This document shows positions 49,922-60,232 of a stretch of 64,000 nt of DNA, one piece after another. The notes beneath the pieces are model-generated. The model was not told the DNA's origin. It worked only from the letters and a program-made list of their open reading frames with translations, and did not search any database. The stretch spans positions 29,082 through 93,081 of the forward strand of contig JAUXUL010000050.1 in assembly GCA_030680795.1 (NCBI GenBank), in the 5' to 3' direction. Within the stretch, counting starts at the first letter, position 1. Every line of letters begins with the position of its first letter. The translations under genes and the position numbers were made by a program. The DNA is from Anaerolineales bacterium. GTDB taxonomy: Bacteria; Chloroflexota; Anaerolineae; Anaerolineales; Villigracilaceae.

Positions 49922-51559
49922 TTACTTCACGGGTTCGATCACAACCAGCGATGATGGATCAGAGAATTCAATCTTGGCCTGATCTGTAATCCAGCCTGTA
50001 AAGCGGTCTGTGCGGAATGCCTGGATGTTTGGATCGTAATAAGGGATGATGTATACCACGTCGTTATGGACGATCTCCTGCATTTTCCAAACAATTTCCA
50101 CGCGCTTGTCAAAGTTCAGTTCAACCGCCTGCTGTGCGTACAACGCATCAAATTCAGGGTTGGAATAACCCGTTTCACTGGAACCTGTTGGGATTTCATC
50201 CGTGGTCATCACGCTCAACAGCAGGCTTGGATCCGGGTCAGAACCCCAGCCCCAGAGCATGACATCAAAGTCAAACGCGGGACAGCATACAGCGGTCAAA
50301 GCGTCCGGGTCCATGGCTTGTAATTCGGTTTTGATGTCCAATTTATCCCACATCCCGCTCAATAGTTCAGCCAAACGCGGTCCATCTACAGAATCGCTGG
50401 GCCAATTCACACGGAAGGTCAGATTACGCGAACCGTCTGGCATGTTGCGTATACCATCGCCATCTGAATCCTTATACCCGGCATCATCCAGGATCTGCTG
50501 GGCTTTCGCAAGATCAAACTCATAATCCTTAAGTGAATCGTTATACCAAACCCCCAATCCATCAGGGATAAGAGTTAAACCAGGCGCTCCATTTCCAAGC
50601 AAGACAATATCAACAATCTGCTTTTTATCGGTTGCATAAGCCAGCGCAAGACGCACGTTGCGGTCTTGTAAGGCCGGGTGACCCGTGCAAACCCCGTCAC
50701 CCTCCGGGCAATTTTCTTCTGAAACCTGGTTAAGGATAATATCCGTCACAGTCGGGGCAAACGGTGCACCGACATAAATATCCACATTCGCCTCTTTTTC
50801 AAGGGTGGCGACTGCGGTGGCGGGCATCTCAGTGATCATATCCATCTGACCCGTCTTAAGGGCTTGCACAAGCGCATCTGTATTTTCAAAGGTTTGGAAG
50901 ATCGCTTCATCCACTTTTGGAGGCGTGAGGAAATGTTCTTTGTTTGCCGCCAACTGGACGAATTCACTCTGTTTGTATTCGACCATTTTAAACGGGCCGC
51001 TTCCGATCATTGCGGTGTTTTCGAACTCAACTGCACTTTCGTTTTCCCAGATGTGTTTTGGAAGAACATACAGGAAGACCAGCTGGCTTTCGATATTCGG
51101 AATCGGTTCAGACAGCGTGATCACAACTTCGTTATTATCTGTCGCTTCCATGGTTTCAAAGTAGCCGGTATAACTTCCCATCCATGGATAGTCTTCGGTG
51201 CTTTGATAGAGATTATACGAGAAGACGATATCCTCAGCGGTCAAAGGCACACCGTCGTGGAACTTAACATCGTCGCGGATCTTGTACGTCCAGACCAGGG
51301 CGTCATCGGACAAATTGGCGCTTTCTGCAAGGGTCAGCGTGAACGTGCCGTCCAGGTTTAGCTCATACATGGAGTCATACACTAATTCAAATAATGTATA
51401 TGACTCTGCAAGGACAGCCATGCCAGGGTTAAGTGTATCCGGACTGCCGGCCCAACCGATGCGTACAGTAACTTTATCGCCTGTGCCAGCAGGGCCTCCG
51501 CCGCAGGCTGCTAGAATCAGCGCGGCAAGGACAATAATATAGAAAGTTCTCTGTTTCAT
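49922..51559 (-). CDS. Oligopeptide-binding lipoprotein (SBP family 5)
   Basis: 545 residues. The signal peptide ends in LILAACGGG (Cys about 19). The mature domain has the family 5 pattern: DTLNPGMAVLAESYTLFELV, WTYKIRDDVKFHDGVPLTAE, IGSGPFKMVEYK and an Asp-rich loop DAGYKDSDGDGIRNMPDG that resembles a calcium-binding site. It is the first gene of the operon and captures peptides for OppB/OppCD/OppF. Confidence 0.94.
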   Translation of the reverse strand: MKQRTFYIIVLAALILAACGGGPAGTGDKVTVRIGWAGSPDTLNPGMAVLAESYTLFELVYDSMYELNLDGTFTLTLAESANLSDDALVWTYKIRDDVKFHDGVPLTAEDIVFSYNLYQSTEDYPWMGSYTGYFETMEATDNNEVVITLSEPIPNIESQLVFLYVLPKHIWENESAVEFENTAMIGSGPFKMVEYKQSEFVQLAANKEHFLTPPKVDEAIFQTFENTDALVQALKTGQMDMITEMPATAVATLEKEANVDIYVGAPFAPTVTDIILNQVSEENCPEGDGVCTGHPALQDRNVRLALAYATDKKQIVDIVLLGNGAPGLTLIPDGLGVWYNDSLKDYEFDLAKAQQILDDAGYKDSDGDGIRNMPDGSRNLTFRVNWPSDSVDGPRLAELLSGMWDKLDIKTELQAMDPDALTAVCCPAFDFDVMLWGWGSDPDPSLLLSVMTTDEIPTGSSETGYSNPEFDALYAQQAVELNFDKRVEIVWKMQEIVHNDVVYIIPYYDPNIQAFRTDRFTGWITDQAKIEFSDPSSLVVIEPVK

Positions 51560-51733
51560 TATATTCTCCTCTCAATGATTGAACGGGTTTAAGTTTCCAA
51601 TTAAAACAACATGCGCCATTGCAGAAATTATCCGCAATGGCGCACTTTATTTTCGTTAATGAATAACGAATGGGCGTTTACACATATCAAAAGGAAACTC
51701 ATTGAGGATAAAATTCTACTGTAAAAACCTGAT

Positions 51734-51763
51734 TTGGGAAAGCCCGCTTTTGTTGGTAGAATT
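51734..51763 (+). promoter_or_regulatory. Likely promoter of the S9 peptidase
   Basis: TTGGGA, 17-bp spacer, TAGAAT (51757-51762), about ten bases before ATG 51773, implying a leaderless message. Confidence 0.45.
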
Positions 51764-51772
51764 CAAAACAGG

Positions 51773-53635
51773 ATGATCGCTATGGAAGACCCCATCAAAC
51801 TCACAGAAAAATACGAACGCAACGGCTGGCCTTCAGTTAAACGGCCGGATGTCAAACCTCCTGAGGGATGGAACCTCTCGCTTCTAACTTCCCTCGAGCG
51901 GATTCGGTCCCACGCGCTTTCTTCCCAGGGTGATATTGCCTACATCAAAGATGGCGAAACGCTTTCGGATGTATTTACAATGTCATCAAATGGAGGCTGG
52001 CCTGCACGCATCACTACTGAACGTACGCTGGCGGCTTATTGGGATGATGAAATTCCAGAATGGTCACCAGATGGCAAATGGCTCGCATTTGGAATTAAGG
52101 GTCATGTTCACATCGTTCCTCGAGCAGGCGGGTTGCCCAAAAAGATCACAGATTTCGCGAGCGCCGCGAGCGGGCCGCGATGGATGACAGATTCAATTGG
52201 ATTGATCGTGACAGTTGAAAGAAACGAGACGGATCAATTACTACTTACTGATTACGAAGGCTCCTGGCCGCGCGCATTGACCACAGACACCCTCGGCGAT
52301 CACTGGGATGCGCGCCCATCGCCCGATGGGAAATTTATCACGTTCAACCTGCGGCGCTTCGACGATCTAAATCGCCTCGATATTATTTTGCTTGAGATTG
52401 CCACAGGCAGGCAGGTGACGTTATATGGAAAAGCATCCACGCGCGCGATATCTCCGAAGTGGTCGCCGGATGGAAAATGGATTTCATTCATCTCACAAGA
52501 GACAGGCCGCGAAGAGTTGTATCTTATCAAGCCAGACGGCGAAGGCTTGCATCAACTCACAAAAGCGGGGCAGGATATCTTCCAATACGAATGGTCGCCT
52601 TCTGGAAAACAGATGCTCGTGGTGGCGAACAGGAGCGGTTCGTTTGAATTATTGCTGCTCGAGACTGAATCAGGCTCAACGGTTGAACTAAGAGGCGGGG
52701 CGGGCATTCATTCGAATCCGAATTGGGCAAAGGATGAATCATATATCACATTTGAATTTGAAGGTGCGACTCTCCCGCCCGATCTGTATCGCATGGGTCT
52801 TCCGAGCAAAAAGATTACACAATTATCTTTTTCAACACCACCGGCGCTTCAAATAAATAAAATGGTCGTGCCTGAGATCGTTTCATACAAAAGTTTTGAC
52901 GGACTGGATATTCCTGCATTTTTATATCGCCCTGAAAAATCAAATGGCGCGGCGATCTTGTATCCGCATGGCGGACCGAAAGATCAATATGGTTTTGGAT
53001 GGGATGAACTCGCCCAATATTTCACCGCAAAAGGCTATACCTACTTCGCGCCGAATTATCGCGGCTCGACCGGGTATGGCCGGGAATTCGAGCGCGCCAA
53101 TTATAACGGCTGGGGCCTTGGCGATACGCAGGATTGTTTGCATGGCGCAAAGTTTTTGCGATCCTTCAAAGATATCAAACCCGATCGAATTGGTATTGCA
53201 GGCGGAAGCTACGGCGGTTACATGACCATAAATGCGCTCTCGCGCGATCCCGAATATCTTTTTGCGTGCGGCGTTGCAAAGTATGGCGATTCGAATCTTG
53301 TCAGTTCATGGGCGTTGTGTGAAAAACGTCTGCGCTTGTATACCGAGATTTTTCTTGGTCATCCCTCTGAAAATCTTGGCATTTATCTTAAGGGCTCCCC
53401 CATCACGGATGCAAAGAATATTCAAAAGCCGGTTTTGATCCTGCATGGTTTGTTGGATACAGTCGTTCCGCCTGAAGCAAGTGAAGAATGGGTGGAGGCG
53501 CTGCGGCGCGAAGGAAAGACCTTCGAATACAAAACCTACGACGATGAGCCACATGGCTTCTTGCGGCGCGAGAATTTGTATGATGTATACGAGCGCCTGG
53601 AGAGATTTCTCGATTGGTACCTTCTTCCAGGATAA
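51773..53635 (+). CDS. S9-family prolyl oligopeptidase / acylaminoacyl peptidase-like
   Basis: About 620 residues. The N-terminal beta-propeller (about 40-340) has repeated WSPDGKW blades. The C-terminal alpha/beta-hydrolase domain has the nucleophile in GIAGGSYGGYM (near residue 490), acid in HGLLDTVVPP and His in DEPHGF. Without a signal peptide it is cytosolic and probably degrades imported peptides, which fits the neighbouring oligopeptide importer. The frame is open from 51734, and ATG 51782 is a further alternative. Confidence 0.92.
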   Translation: MIAMEDPIKLTEKYERNGWPSVKRPDVKPPEGWNLSLLTSLERIRSHALSSQGDIAYIKDGETLSDVFTMSSNGGWPARITTERTLAAYWDDEIPEWSPDGKWLAFGIKGHVHIVPRAGGLPKKITDFASAASGPRWMTDSIGLIVTVERNETDQLLLTDYEGSWPRALTTDTLGDHWDARPSPDGKFITFNLRRFDDLNRLDIILLEIATGRQVTLYGKASTRAISPKWSPDGKWISFISQETGREELYLIKPDGEGLHQLTKAGQDIFQYEWSPSGKQMLVVANRSGSFELLLLETESGSTVELRGGAGIHSNPNWAKDESYITFEFEGATLPPDLYRMGLPSKKITQLSFSTPPALQINKMVVPEIVSYKSFDGLDIPAFLYRPEKSNGAAILYPHGGPKDQYGFGWDELAQYFTAKGYTYFAPNYRGSTGYGREFERANYNGWGLGDTQDCLHGAKFLRSFKDIKPDRIGIAGGSYGGYMTINALSRDPEYLFACGVAKYGDSNLVSSWALCEKRLRLYTEIFLGHPSENLGIYLKGSPITDAKNIQKPVLILHGLLDTVVPPEASEEWVEALRREGKTFEYKTYDDEPHGFLRRENLYDVYERLERFLDWYLLPG

Positions 53636-53653
53636 AAAATAAAGAAATAAAAA

Positions 53654-54847
53654 ATGGTTAGCTCAGAATTGGCTACGCGCAAATCAATATTCTTCAACTA
53701 CGACGATATGACTTGGGATGCGGTTGCAGGTCTGCCTCGCAACACGCCGCTTGTTCTCCCTCTCGGCTCAGACTCTGACTTGAACCTGCTTGCTGACCAA
53801 CTAAGTAATCCTTCCCAAATCGGACTCCTGCCAGCCTTCCCGTTCGGCTGGCGCGGCGGTGGACTGGAAGTGCCCGATGCCATCTTCACTCAATACATAG
53901 TGAACTTGCTTGATAGCTTGCGGGATGATGGGTTTTCAAGAGTGTATTGTCTCGCGCCACAAGGATTTGACCCGCAATCGTCTTTCATAAATTCACACTC
54001 ATCTTCGATTCTCCGATTGCCAAATACTACACATTATTCATCAGCAACCTTTCTTCCACCCGATAGTGAACGCGGAAAAGTGATCTTGATTCCAATCGGT
54101 CACACAGAGCAACATGGCTTTCACCTGCCCCTCTCGGTGGATACGATCATTATTGACTCAATTGCGAAAGGCACAGCTGCTAAAGTGCCTACACGCAGTT
54201 GGGCGATGCCAGTTATGCCATACGGAGTTTCCACACATCGCTCATCATTTGCGGCAACCATGAATGCGGGCGGACGCGCCTTCGAGGATTTTTGGATTGC
54301 AGTAATTGACGTGCTGGCCGCGCGCGGATTTGATCGCTTCTATCTCATGAGCGGACATGGCGGCAACAGTTCATTTCTTGTAAATATCGTGAAGTATGCG
54401 GGCGAGCGCCACCGCAGAACATTTTGCACGACGGCCTGGTTACATACCTCAGGTAGAATCGGCGCGGCTGCATTGGCAAAATATCGCACATCCAAGATTG
54501 GCGGCATGGGGCACGCAGGAGAATTGGAGACTTCCTACCTTCTACACCTTCACCCTGACTTATGCCAAATGGAGCGAGTTGTAGATGAAACAGATTTCGT
54601 CGCCACCCCTGACTATTATATGGATTGGATCGAAGGCGGATCGTTGGTTGCAAATCCACCCTGGGATGACGATACAAAAACGGGCGCATATGGAGCGGGA
54701 AGTCACGGGACGGCAGAGAAAGGCCGCCTTTGGCTTGAAGCCGCCATCAATGAAAAAGCCGATCACGTGGAACAAATCCATGAACAGCATGAGCGGCGCG
54801 AGAAGAGAAGAATTGAAGGCTATGGATTGTGGGGAAAGTTCAAATAA
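53654..54847 (+). CDS. Creatininase-family protein with extra N-terminal half
   Basis: 397 residues. The C-terminal about 260 form a full creatininase-like amidohydrolase: IPIGHTEQHGFHLPLSVDT, PYGVSTHRSSF, LMSGHGGNSSFL and GHAGELETS supply the metal ligands. The first about 135 residues (MTWDAVAGLPRNTPLVLPLG) look like a second, degenerate creatininase start without the metal ligands. It follows the peptidase gene by 18 bases on the same strand. The family includes creatininase, MftE and FAPy deformylase; the substrate here is unknown. Confidence 0.85.
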   Translation: MVSSELATRKSIFFNYDDMTWDAVAGLPRNTPLVLPLGSDSDLNLLADQLSNPSQIGLLPAFPFGWRGGGLEVPDAIFTQYIVNLLDSLRDDGFSRVYCLAPQGFDPQSSFINSHSSSILRLPNTTHYSSATFLPPDSERGKVILIPIGHTEQHGFHLPLSVDTIIIDSIAKGTAAKVPTRSWAMPVMPYGVSTHRSSFAATMNAGGRAFEDFWIAVIDVLAARGFDRFYLMSGHGGNSSFLVNIVKYAGERHRRTFCTTAWLHTSGRIGAAALAKYRTSKIGGMGHAGELETSYLLHLHPDLCQMERVVDETDFVATPDYYMDWIEGGSLVANPPWDDDTKTGAYGAGSHGTAEKGRLWLEAAINEKADHVEQIHEQHERREKRRIEGYGLWGKFK

Positions 54848-54864
54848 ACTTAAAAGGCTTGTGG

Positions 54865-54893
54865 CGCTGTAAACGTCACAAGCCTTTTTGTAA
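54865..54893. terminator. Terminator shared by convergent genes
   Basis: GGCTTGTGGCGCTG ... CGTCACAAGCC: stem GGCTTGTG/CACAAGCC followed by TTTTTG on plus. Confidence 0.8.
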
Positions 54894-54918
54894 TTTGTAA
54901 GGGGATCAAACATTATTA

Positions 54919-55617
54919 TTACTTAACCTCAAAGGCGATCTTCATGCCGCAAAAAGGATGGTTGCCAACCTTCAAAGTCCAGATGGCGGTGTATTCACCT
55001 GCATTCTTTGGCGCAGTAAACAAGACCCTTACCGTCAACTTCCTGCCCGGCGCCACTGCCGAGGACAGGTCCTGAATCACCCTACCTTCGTGACGGTATC
55101 CGCTCTTATACATAAAGTCGACAGTGGTACTTGTCCATGTTTTTGTGCCTGTATTTATCACTGTCCAATATGCGGTAAAACTTTTACCCGCTTCCACAGA
55201 TGCGCCTTTGGGAGGGCTTTTCTCTATGCCAATACATGACCATGGTTTGCCGGAATAGGGAATAGGGTCATTTGAAGAACCTCCGCCGCTTAATGAGTTC
55301 CCCCCTTCAACGCCATAGTTTGGGTCGGTCGTTTCAATGAGGATCACAGGTGTCGAAGTAAAAAGAGAGAAAAAAAAGGTGGGCGTGGGTGTCGGCACAG
55401 TCGGTGTTACGGATGGGGTCAATGTAAAAGTAGGAGATTTTTGTACGGTTGCAGTTTGCGTTTGAGCCGCTGCTGCCGTTTGCGCGATCACAGTCCCAAG
55501 CGCCTCCATAGAGAGTGGTTCTGATACTTGAACCGGTAAAGCTGTGGAGACGCAAGCAAGTAATAATATACCCATCCCAAACCAGCCACCAATTTTCTGG
55601 TAATTCTTTCTACTCAC
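54919..55617 (-). CDS. Lipoprotein with NBR1-type Ig-like domain
   Basis: 232 residues. The signal ends in ILLLAC (Cys about 22), then a Ser/Thr/Pro-rich stalk to about residue 125, then one domain of about 105 residues with the NBR1 central-domain pattern (SFTAYWTVINTGTKTWTS, YKSGYRHEG, VAPGRKLTVRVLFTAPKNAG, WTLKVGNHPFCG). These Ig-like domains occur in surface proteins of this bacterial group and probably bind proteins or glycans. Confidence 0.83.
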   Translation of the reverse strand: MSRKNYQKIGGWFGMGILLLACVSTALPVQVSEPLSMEALGTVIAQTAAAAQTQTATVQKSPTFTLTPSVTPTVPTPTPTFFFSLFTSTPVILIETTDPNYGVEGGNSLSGGGSSNDPIPYSGKPWSCIGIEKSPPKGASVEAGKSFTAYWTVINTGTKTWTSTTVDFMYKSGYRHEGRVIQDLSSAVAPGRKLTVRVLFTAPKNAGEYTAIWTLKVGNHPFCGMKIAFEVK

Positions 55618-55661
55618 TCGCTCTCCTCAAAGCTTATGAAAGCCACTATGGTTGATAAAAT

Positions 55662-56864
55662 TTACTTTATATTGAGTACTTCCCGAATAGATGGAAGCGC
55701 CCAATCAATCGTCTCCTTGTCAATTACAAGCGGCGGGGCAAAGCGGATGACGTTGTCATGCGTTTCTTTTGCGAGGATACCTTTCATTTGCAAAGCCTCG
55801 CAAAACCGACGCGCGCCCATGGCTTCAGGTTTGAGTTCCACACCGATCAACAAGCCTTTACCGCGCACCTCTTTCACATGCGGACTGGATATCTCGCTCA
55901 ATTGCTCAAGGAAATATTCACCCAGTTGTTGTGATCGTTCTGCCAGTTTCTCCTCGCGGATCACACGCAGCGCAGCGCGTGCTACTGCCGCCGCAAGCGG
56001 ATTCCCGCCAAATGTGGAACCATGCTCACCGGCAGTGAACAAGCCTAAAATGGGTTTGTCTGCCAGCACAGCAGAGACAGGATAAAAACCGCCAGACAAC
56101 GCCTTGCCTACGATCACAACGTCCGGGCGGACATCTTCATGGTCAGCGGCGAACAACTTCCCAGTCCGCGCGAGACCTGTTTGAATTTCATCCGTAACCA
56201 GGAGAACATTATTCTTCCTGCAAATTTCCGCAACCTTTTTCAAATATCCAGCCGGAGGAATGATCACACCCGCCTCGCCTTGAATTGGCTCCAGCATAAC
56301 CGCCGCAGTGTTGGGTGTGATCGCTTTTTCAATTGCATCGGTATTACCATATTCCACAACCACAAAACCTGGTGTGAACGGACCAAAATCATCGCGGTAC
56401 AAAGGTTCGGTTGAAAATGAAATCACAGTAACGGTGCGTCCATGGAAATTATTTCCAGCGACGATGATTTCCGCCTGATGGCGTGGGACTTTCTTTACTT
56501 GATAGGCCCACTTGCGCGCAAGTTTTACGGCGGCTTCGACAGCCTCTGCGCCGCTATTCATCGGCAGGGACATCTCGTAACCCGTCATCTCGGAGAGTTC
56601 TTTATAAAGCAGCGGCAATTGGTCATTGCGGAAGGCACGCGAAGTGAGCGTGACTTTCTTGGCCTGGTCGAGCAACGCTTTCAAGATTTCAGGATGAACA
56701 TGTCCCTGATTGACTGCGGAATAGGCGGAAAGACAATCGAGATATTTCTTCCCATCCACATCGTAAACCCACACGCCTTCGGCCCTTTCAATGACCACGT
56801 CCAAAGGATGATAAATATGTGCGCCGTACTGTTCTTCCATGTTGACAAAGTCTTGTGTATTCAT
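55662..56864 (-). CDS. rocD: Ornithine aminotransferase
   Basis: About 400 residues, PLP fold type I. It has [21 protein letters not shown], the cofactor Asp in [15 protein letters not shown] and the Schiff-base Lys in [16 protein letters not shown] (near 255). The sequence is closest to ornithine-oxo-acid aminotransferases, which interconvert ornithine and glutamate semialdehyde. AGAGGTGA precedes ATG 56864; an earlier ATG (56891) would add nine residues. Its neighbour argF uses the same substrate, ornithine. Confidence 0.92.
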   Translation of the reverse strand: MNTQDFVNMEEQYGAHIYHPLDVVIERAEGVWVYDVDGKKYLDCLSAYSAVNQGHVHPEILKALLDQAKKVTLTSRAFRNDQLPLLYKELSEMTGYEMSLPMNSGAEAVEAAVKLARKWAYQVKKVPRHQAEIIVAGNNFHGRTVTVISFSTEPLYRDDFGPFTPGFVVVEYGNTDAIEKAITPNTAAVMLEPIQGEAGVIIPPAGYLKKVAEICRKNNVLLVTDEIQTGLARTGKLFAADHEDVRPDVVIVGKALSGGFYPVSAVLADKPILGLFTAGEHGSTFGGNPLAAAVARAALRVIREEKLAERSQQLGEYFLEQLSEISSPHVKEVRGKGLLIGVELKPEAMGARRFCEALQMKGILAKETHDNVIRFAPPLVIDKETIDWALPSIREVLNIK

Positions 56865-56887
56865 TAAATTCACCTCTATTGTTATCG

Positions 56888-57031
56888 TCATTGTGAGGAG
56901 GGTGCATTCCCCGACGCCTGTCCTGAGCTGTTATCCTGAGCCTGTCGAAGGGCTGTCGAAGGGACGCAGTCTTCCCCACTGGCCAGAAGATTGCTTCGTC
57001 GCAAAGAACAAGCACGCTCCTCGCAATGAAG
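56888..57031. repeat. Dispersed repeat with inverted ends (family A)
   Basis: CGTCATTGTGAGGAGGGTGC ... AGATTGCTTCGTCGC ... GCTCCTCGCAATGAAG, with an inserted TCCTGAGCCTGTCGAAGG-type segment. It separates rocD from argF. Confidence 0.75.
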
Positions 57032-57040
57032 AAATATGCT

Positions 57041-57967
57041 TTACGCCACGCCAAATAAGCGGGCAAGAATTGCCTTTTGCGCGTGCAGACGGTTATGCGC
57101 CTGCTGGAAGATGACCGAATGTTCGCCATCTGCCACATCATCAGTCAATTCCTGATTGCGATGGGCGGGCAGGCAGTGCATCACGATCACATCCTTATCC
57201 GCTTCGCTGACCAATTTCGCATTCACTTGATAAGGCGGTAAGATTTGCTCGCGTTTGGCGGTTTCCTCCTCCTGCCCCATGCTTGTCCATGTATCCGTAT
57301 AAATCACATTTGCACCTTTGACAGCCTGATGCGGATCGCGCACGAAGGTAAATTTACTGCCTGTCTTCTTCGCGATATTTTGAGCTATTTCAACTGCCTT
57401 AGGATTCATATCATAACCTTCAGGAGTTCCCAAAGTCATATTCCATCCCAGCAAAGCAGAGACATGCATCAGCGAAACAGTTACGTTATTCCCATCGCCC
57501 ACATAACTGATATTCAAGCCTTTGGAATTAATGCCAAATTTTTCAATAATGGTCAATGCATCCGCCATGCCCTGGCAGGGATGGTTGTAATCGCTCAAAC
57601 CGTTGACAACAGGAATGTCAGACCACTTCGCCAGTTCCAGCACATGCTCATGCTCAAACACGCGCGCCATCAACGCCTGCACATATCCCGACAGGACGCG
57701 CGCGACATCCGCAATCGTTTCGCGTTTGCCAAGCCCGATCTCGTTTGGCGAAAGATAAAGCGCATCGCCTCCGCAATGACGCATGGCCATGTCAAATGAA
57801 ATGCGCGTGCGCAGGCTCGGCTTCTGGAAGATCATTCCTAGCACCTTGCCCTTGAAAATCGGTTTATTGCCTTTCGTGAAATATTCCTTTTTTAACTTCA
57901 CTGCCTCACCGAGCAGGTCTTGAATTTCATCCGCTGAGTAATCGGAGATGGCGAGAAAGTCCTTCAT
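57041..57967 (-). CDS. argF: Ornithine carbamoyltransferase
   Basis: 308 residues. Carbamoyl phosphate site SLRTRISFDMA (near residue 54, S-x-R-T-R), HPCQGMADALT (near 130), GDGNNVTVSLMH, DTWTSMGQEEE and HCLPAHRNQE near the end are all conserved. It makes citrulline from ornithine. It is upstream of rocD on the same strand but split from it by a repeat. Confidence 0.97.
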   Translation of the reverse strand: MKDFLAISDYSADEIQDLLGEAVKLKKEYFTKGNKPIFKGKVLGMIFQKPSLRTRISFDMAMRHCGGDALYLSPNEIGLGKRETIADVARVLSGYVQALMARVFEHEHVLELAKWSDIPVVNGLSDYNHPCQGMADALTIIEKFGINSKGLNISYVGDGNNVTVSLMHVSALLGWNMTLGTPEGYDMNPKAVEIAQNIAKKTGSKFTFVRDPHQAVKGANVIYTDTWTSMGQEEETAKREQILPPYQVNAKLVSEADKDVIVMHCLPAHRNQELTDDVADGEHSVIFQQAHNRLHAQKAILARLFGVA

Positions 57968-58043
57968 GTGATCTCCTTAAGTTGAAAGTGTACCTTTTAT
58001 TTCAATTCTGGCATGGTTCAAGCCTCATATTATGTGTGGCAAA

Positions 58044-58946
58044 TTATACACTTCGAAATTTCTTCCAGTAGCGCATCATACCATCCGCGCTCATGCCAAG
58101 GGGGTTCGCCAATGTGTAAACCTTAATCACATCATCGCTCAAACCCTGCGCGCGGCTTTGCTCGTTCATCCACGCTTCAAACTTTTCACGAAGTTCTTCC
58201 AGCCCTGGTTCAGCCGGCATGATCTGCTCCAGCCATTTTTCAGTGGCGATCAGATTTTTTTCCATTTCATTCAACTGCCATTCAGCATCATCATAAATCC
58301 CAAAGTGGGTCGGTGCAATGCGTGTAATTTTTACCTTTCTTATACGTGAAATCGACTCAAGCCATCGTCCAAAATGCAGCTCAGGCGGAGGCATGGGCAC
58401 GCGCAAATATGGGTAGCCTGGGATTCTCACTCCACCCACATCACCGCTGAAACAAATATCTTCAAATAGATAGGAATAATGATGCTCGGCATGACCGGGT
58501 GTATTGAGCGCAACAAATTTCAAATGGCCGATGACGATCTCCTCCGCATCCTGCGGGACCTTGAGCTGATCCTGTTCAACAGGCAGGAACTCACCCCAGA
58601 GTTGATCCATCCGATCCCCGTAAATGCGCGTGGCGCTGGCGATTAGTTTTTCGGGGTTCAACAAATGCGGCGCTCCATTCGGGTGGACGTAAATCTGCGC
58701 GCCCTGCCGCGAGAGCCAGCCCGCCGCGCCTGCATGGTCGAGGTGAATGTGCGTGAGCAGCACGTGGGTAATGTCTCGGGGAGACAAATTTTCCTTTACC
58801 AGAGCAGCTTCCAGCGCAGGAAGAGCCGAGCCTGGCCCGCTTTCGATCAAGACCGCGCCGTCGTTATGTCGAATTAAATAAGACGCGATAGCTTGCGCCT
58901 TATTTTGAAAATTCAAGTCTAAGGTCAGAATACGGGAGTTTGCCAT
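58044..58946 (-). CDS. Metallo-beta-lactamase-fold hydrolase
   Basis: 300 residues. The zinc motif is LTHIHLDHAG (near residue 66), with further ligands in NTPGHAEHHYS and FSGDVGG. The C-terminal helical extension (about 220-300) is of the kind seen in glyoxalase II/RNase-Z-like MBL proteins of unknown substrate. Its start overlaps the DUF58 gene by 22 bases. Confidence 0.88.
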   Translation of the reverse strand: MANSRILTLDLNFQNKAQAIASYLIRHNDGAVLIESGPGSALPALEAALVKENLSPRDITHVLLTHIHLDHAGAAGWLSRQGAQIYVHPNGAPHLLNPEKLIASATRIYGDRMDQLWGEFLPVEQDQLKVPQDAEEIVIGHLKFVALNTPGHAEHHYSYLFEDICFSGDVGGVRIPGYPYLRVPMPPPELHFGRWLESISRIRKVKITRIAPTHFGIYDDAEWQLNEMEKNLIATEKWLEQIMPAEPGLEELREKFEAWMNEQSRAQGLSDDVIKVYTLANPLGMSADGMMRYWKKFRSV

Positions 58947-60232
58947 GGACGCCTATCCTGTGATTTGAAAGTTGATGGAATTTCTGAAAGCGCCTGCGAG
59001 AGATCATCATCGCATGAAATCAGGCTGACGGGTACGCGCCGTTCGCGCAAGGAATTGATCAACGCTGCAGTACCGCGAGGTCCGCCAAATGTTTCGGTGT
59101 TAAGCAAGACCACTAACGGGCGCAGATAACGCATTTGCAGATCATCCACGGCCTGCAAAAGGTCGGGGCAGACAGTGGGCGTAACGAAAATAACACTAGA
59201 ACCCTGCGGCAATTGCGAGGCTTGCGCCGCAACAAGCGCAGTAATTGAAAGCGAGCCATTCGCTTCAACAAAGGCCAGTGTTTCCAAAATTTTCGTTTCC
59301 TGCCTTTTGCTTCTTTCAGCGGAGTGGACAGTGAAAGTTTGGCCGGCGCTCACATAACCGACAGAGCGATTTTGACCGATAAAATAATGAGCAAGAGAAG
59401 CAGTGACGCTGACAGAGTATTCAAGCGTGGAGGGCGGCAATATAAATTTCGGGCGTTTTACAAACATCATGGAATCCAGAGGCAATTCTTCCTGTTGATA
59501 TGGCTTCTCAAAATGAACTGCCTTGTGAGAATCGAGATACAACCAGATTTCAGCCTGCGGATCCTGATCGAATTCCTTGACCATTAATTGATTGCGGCGT
59601 ACGCTGGTAGGCCAATGAATACGTTTCATGGCATCGCCGTGTACATACTCCCGCACCCCGGCCGCATGAGGTGTAACATCGTAAGATTTTCGACGGATGA
59701 CCCGGCCGCCGGGCAATAGACCGGGTGGATATAAGAACGATCTGATTTCATGGATGACCGGTAAAACAAGGAGTGTTTCCTGAGGTTCAACAACTTTACT
59801 TGCGCTAAATAACCCAAATGGATCACCGCAGGAAATTCGCGTGGGCCCAAGTTGAAAGCCGCCGCGGCACGTCAACCATGTGCGCGCCAGATAGCTTCGC
59901 CTTTGGCGACCGACCACATACGTGAAGAGACGCGATCCGGCCGCAAAAGGCAGGGCGGACTGATTAATAATCTCGATCCACGCTGCTGCTATGCGACTGT
60001 CATTGGATATTTCGTAGCGTTCTTCAAATACATCGCCCACGTTGGCACGCAGTACGCGCGAACTTCTTTGCACATTCAACCCTTTGGCAGACCAGCGCGT
60101 CCATATCCAACTGATCGTTCCCAGCAATATGCTGATATATAGAAAGCGCGAATAGAGCGCGGCGCCATTGACCATGGCCCCCAAAAGACCGACGCCAAAT
60201 AATAAGGCAAGCAGAATTCGCCCAGCTCTCAT
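58925..60232 (-). CDS. DUF58 membrane protein
   Basis: 435 residues. Two N-terminal membrane segments (about 5-50) are followed by a cytoplasmic region with the DUF58 signature YVHGDAMKRIHWPTSVRRNQ and then a von Willebrand A-like part. DUF58 proteins act with MoxR ATPases, and that partner is encoded immediately upstream with an ATGA overlap. Confidence 0.9.
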   Translation of the reverse strand: MRAGRILLALLFGVGLLGAMVNGAALYSRFLYISILLGTISWIWTRWSAKGLNVQRSSRVLRANVGDVFEERYEISNDSRIAAAWIEIINQSALPFAAGSRLFTYVVGRQRRSYLARTWLTCRGGFQLGPTRISCGDPFGLFSASKVVEPQETLLVLPVIHEIRSFLYPPGLLPGGRVIRRKSYDVTPHAAGVREYVHGDAMKRIHWPTSVRRNQLMVKEFDQDPQAEIWLYLDSHKAVHFEKPYQQEELPLDSMMFVKRPKFILPPSTLEYSVSVTASLAHYFIGQNRSVGYVSAGQTFTVHSAERSKRQETKILETLAFVEANGSLSITALVAAQASQLPQGSSVIFVTPTVCPDLLQAVDDLQMRYLRPLVVLLNTETFGGPRGTAALINSLRERRVPVSLISCDDDLSQALSEIPSTFKSQDRRPWQTPVF

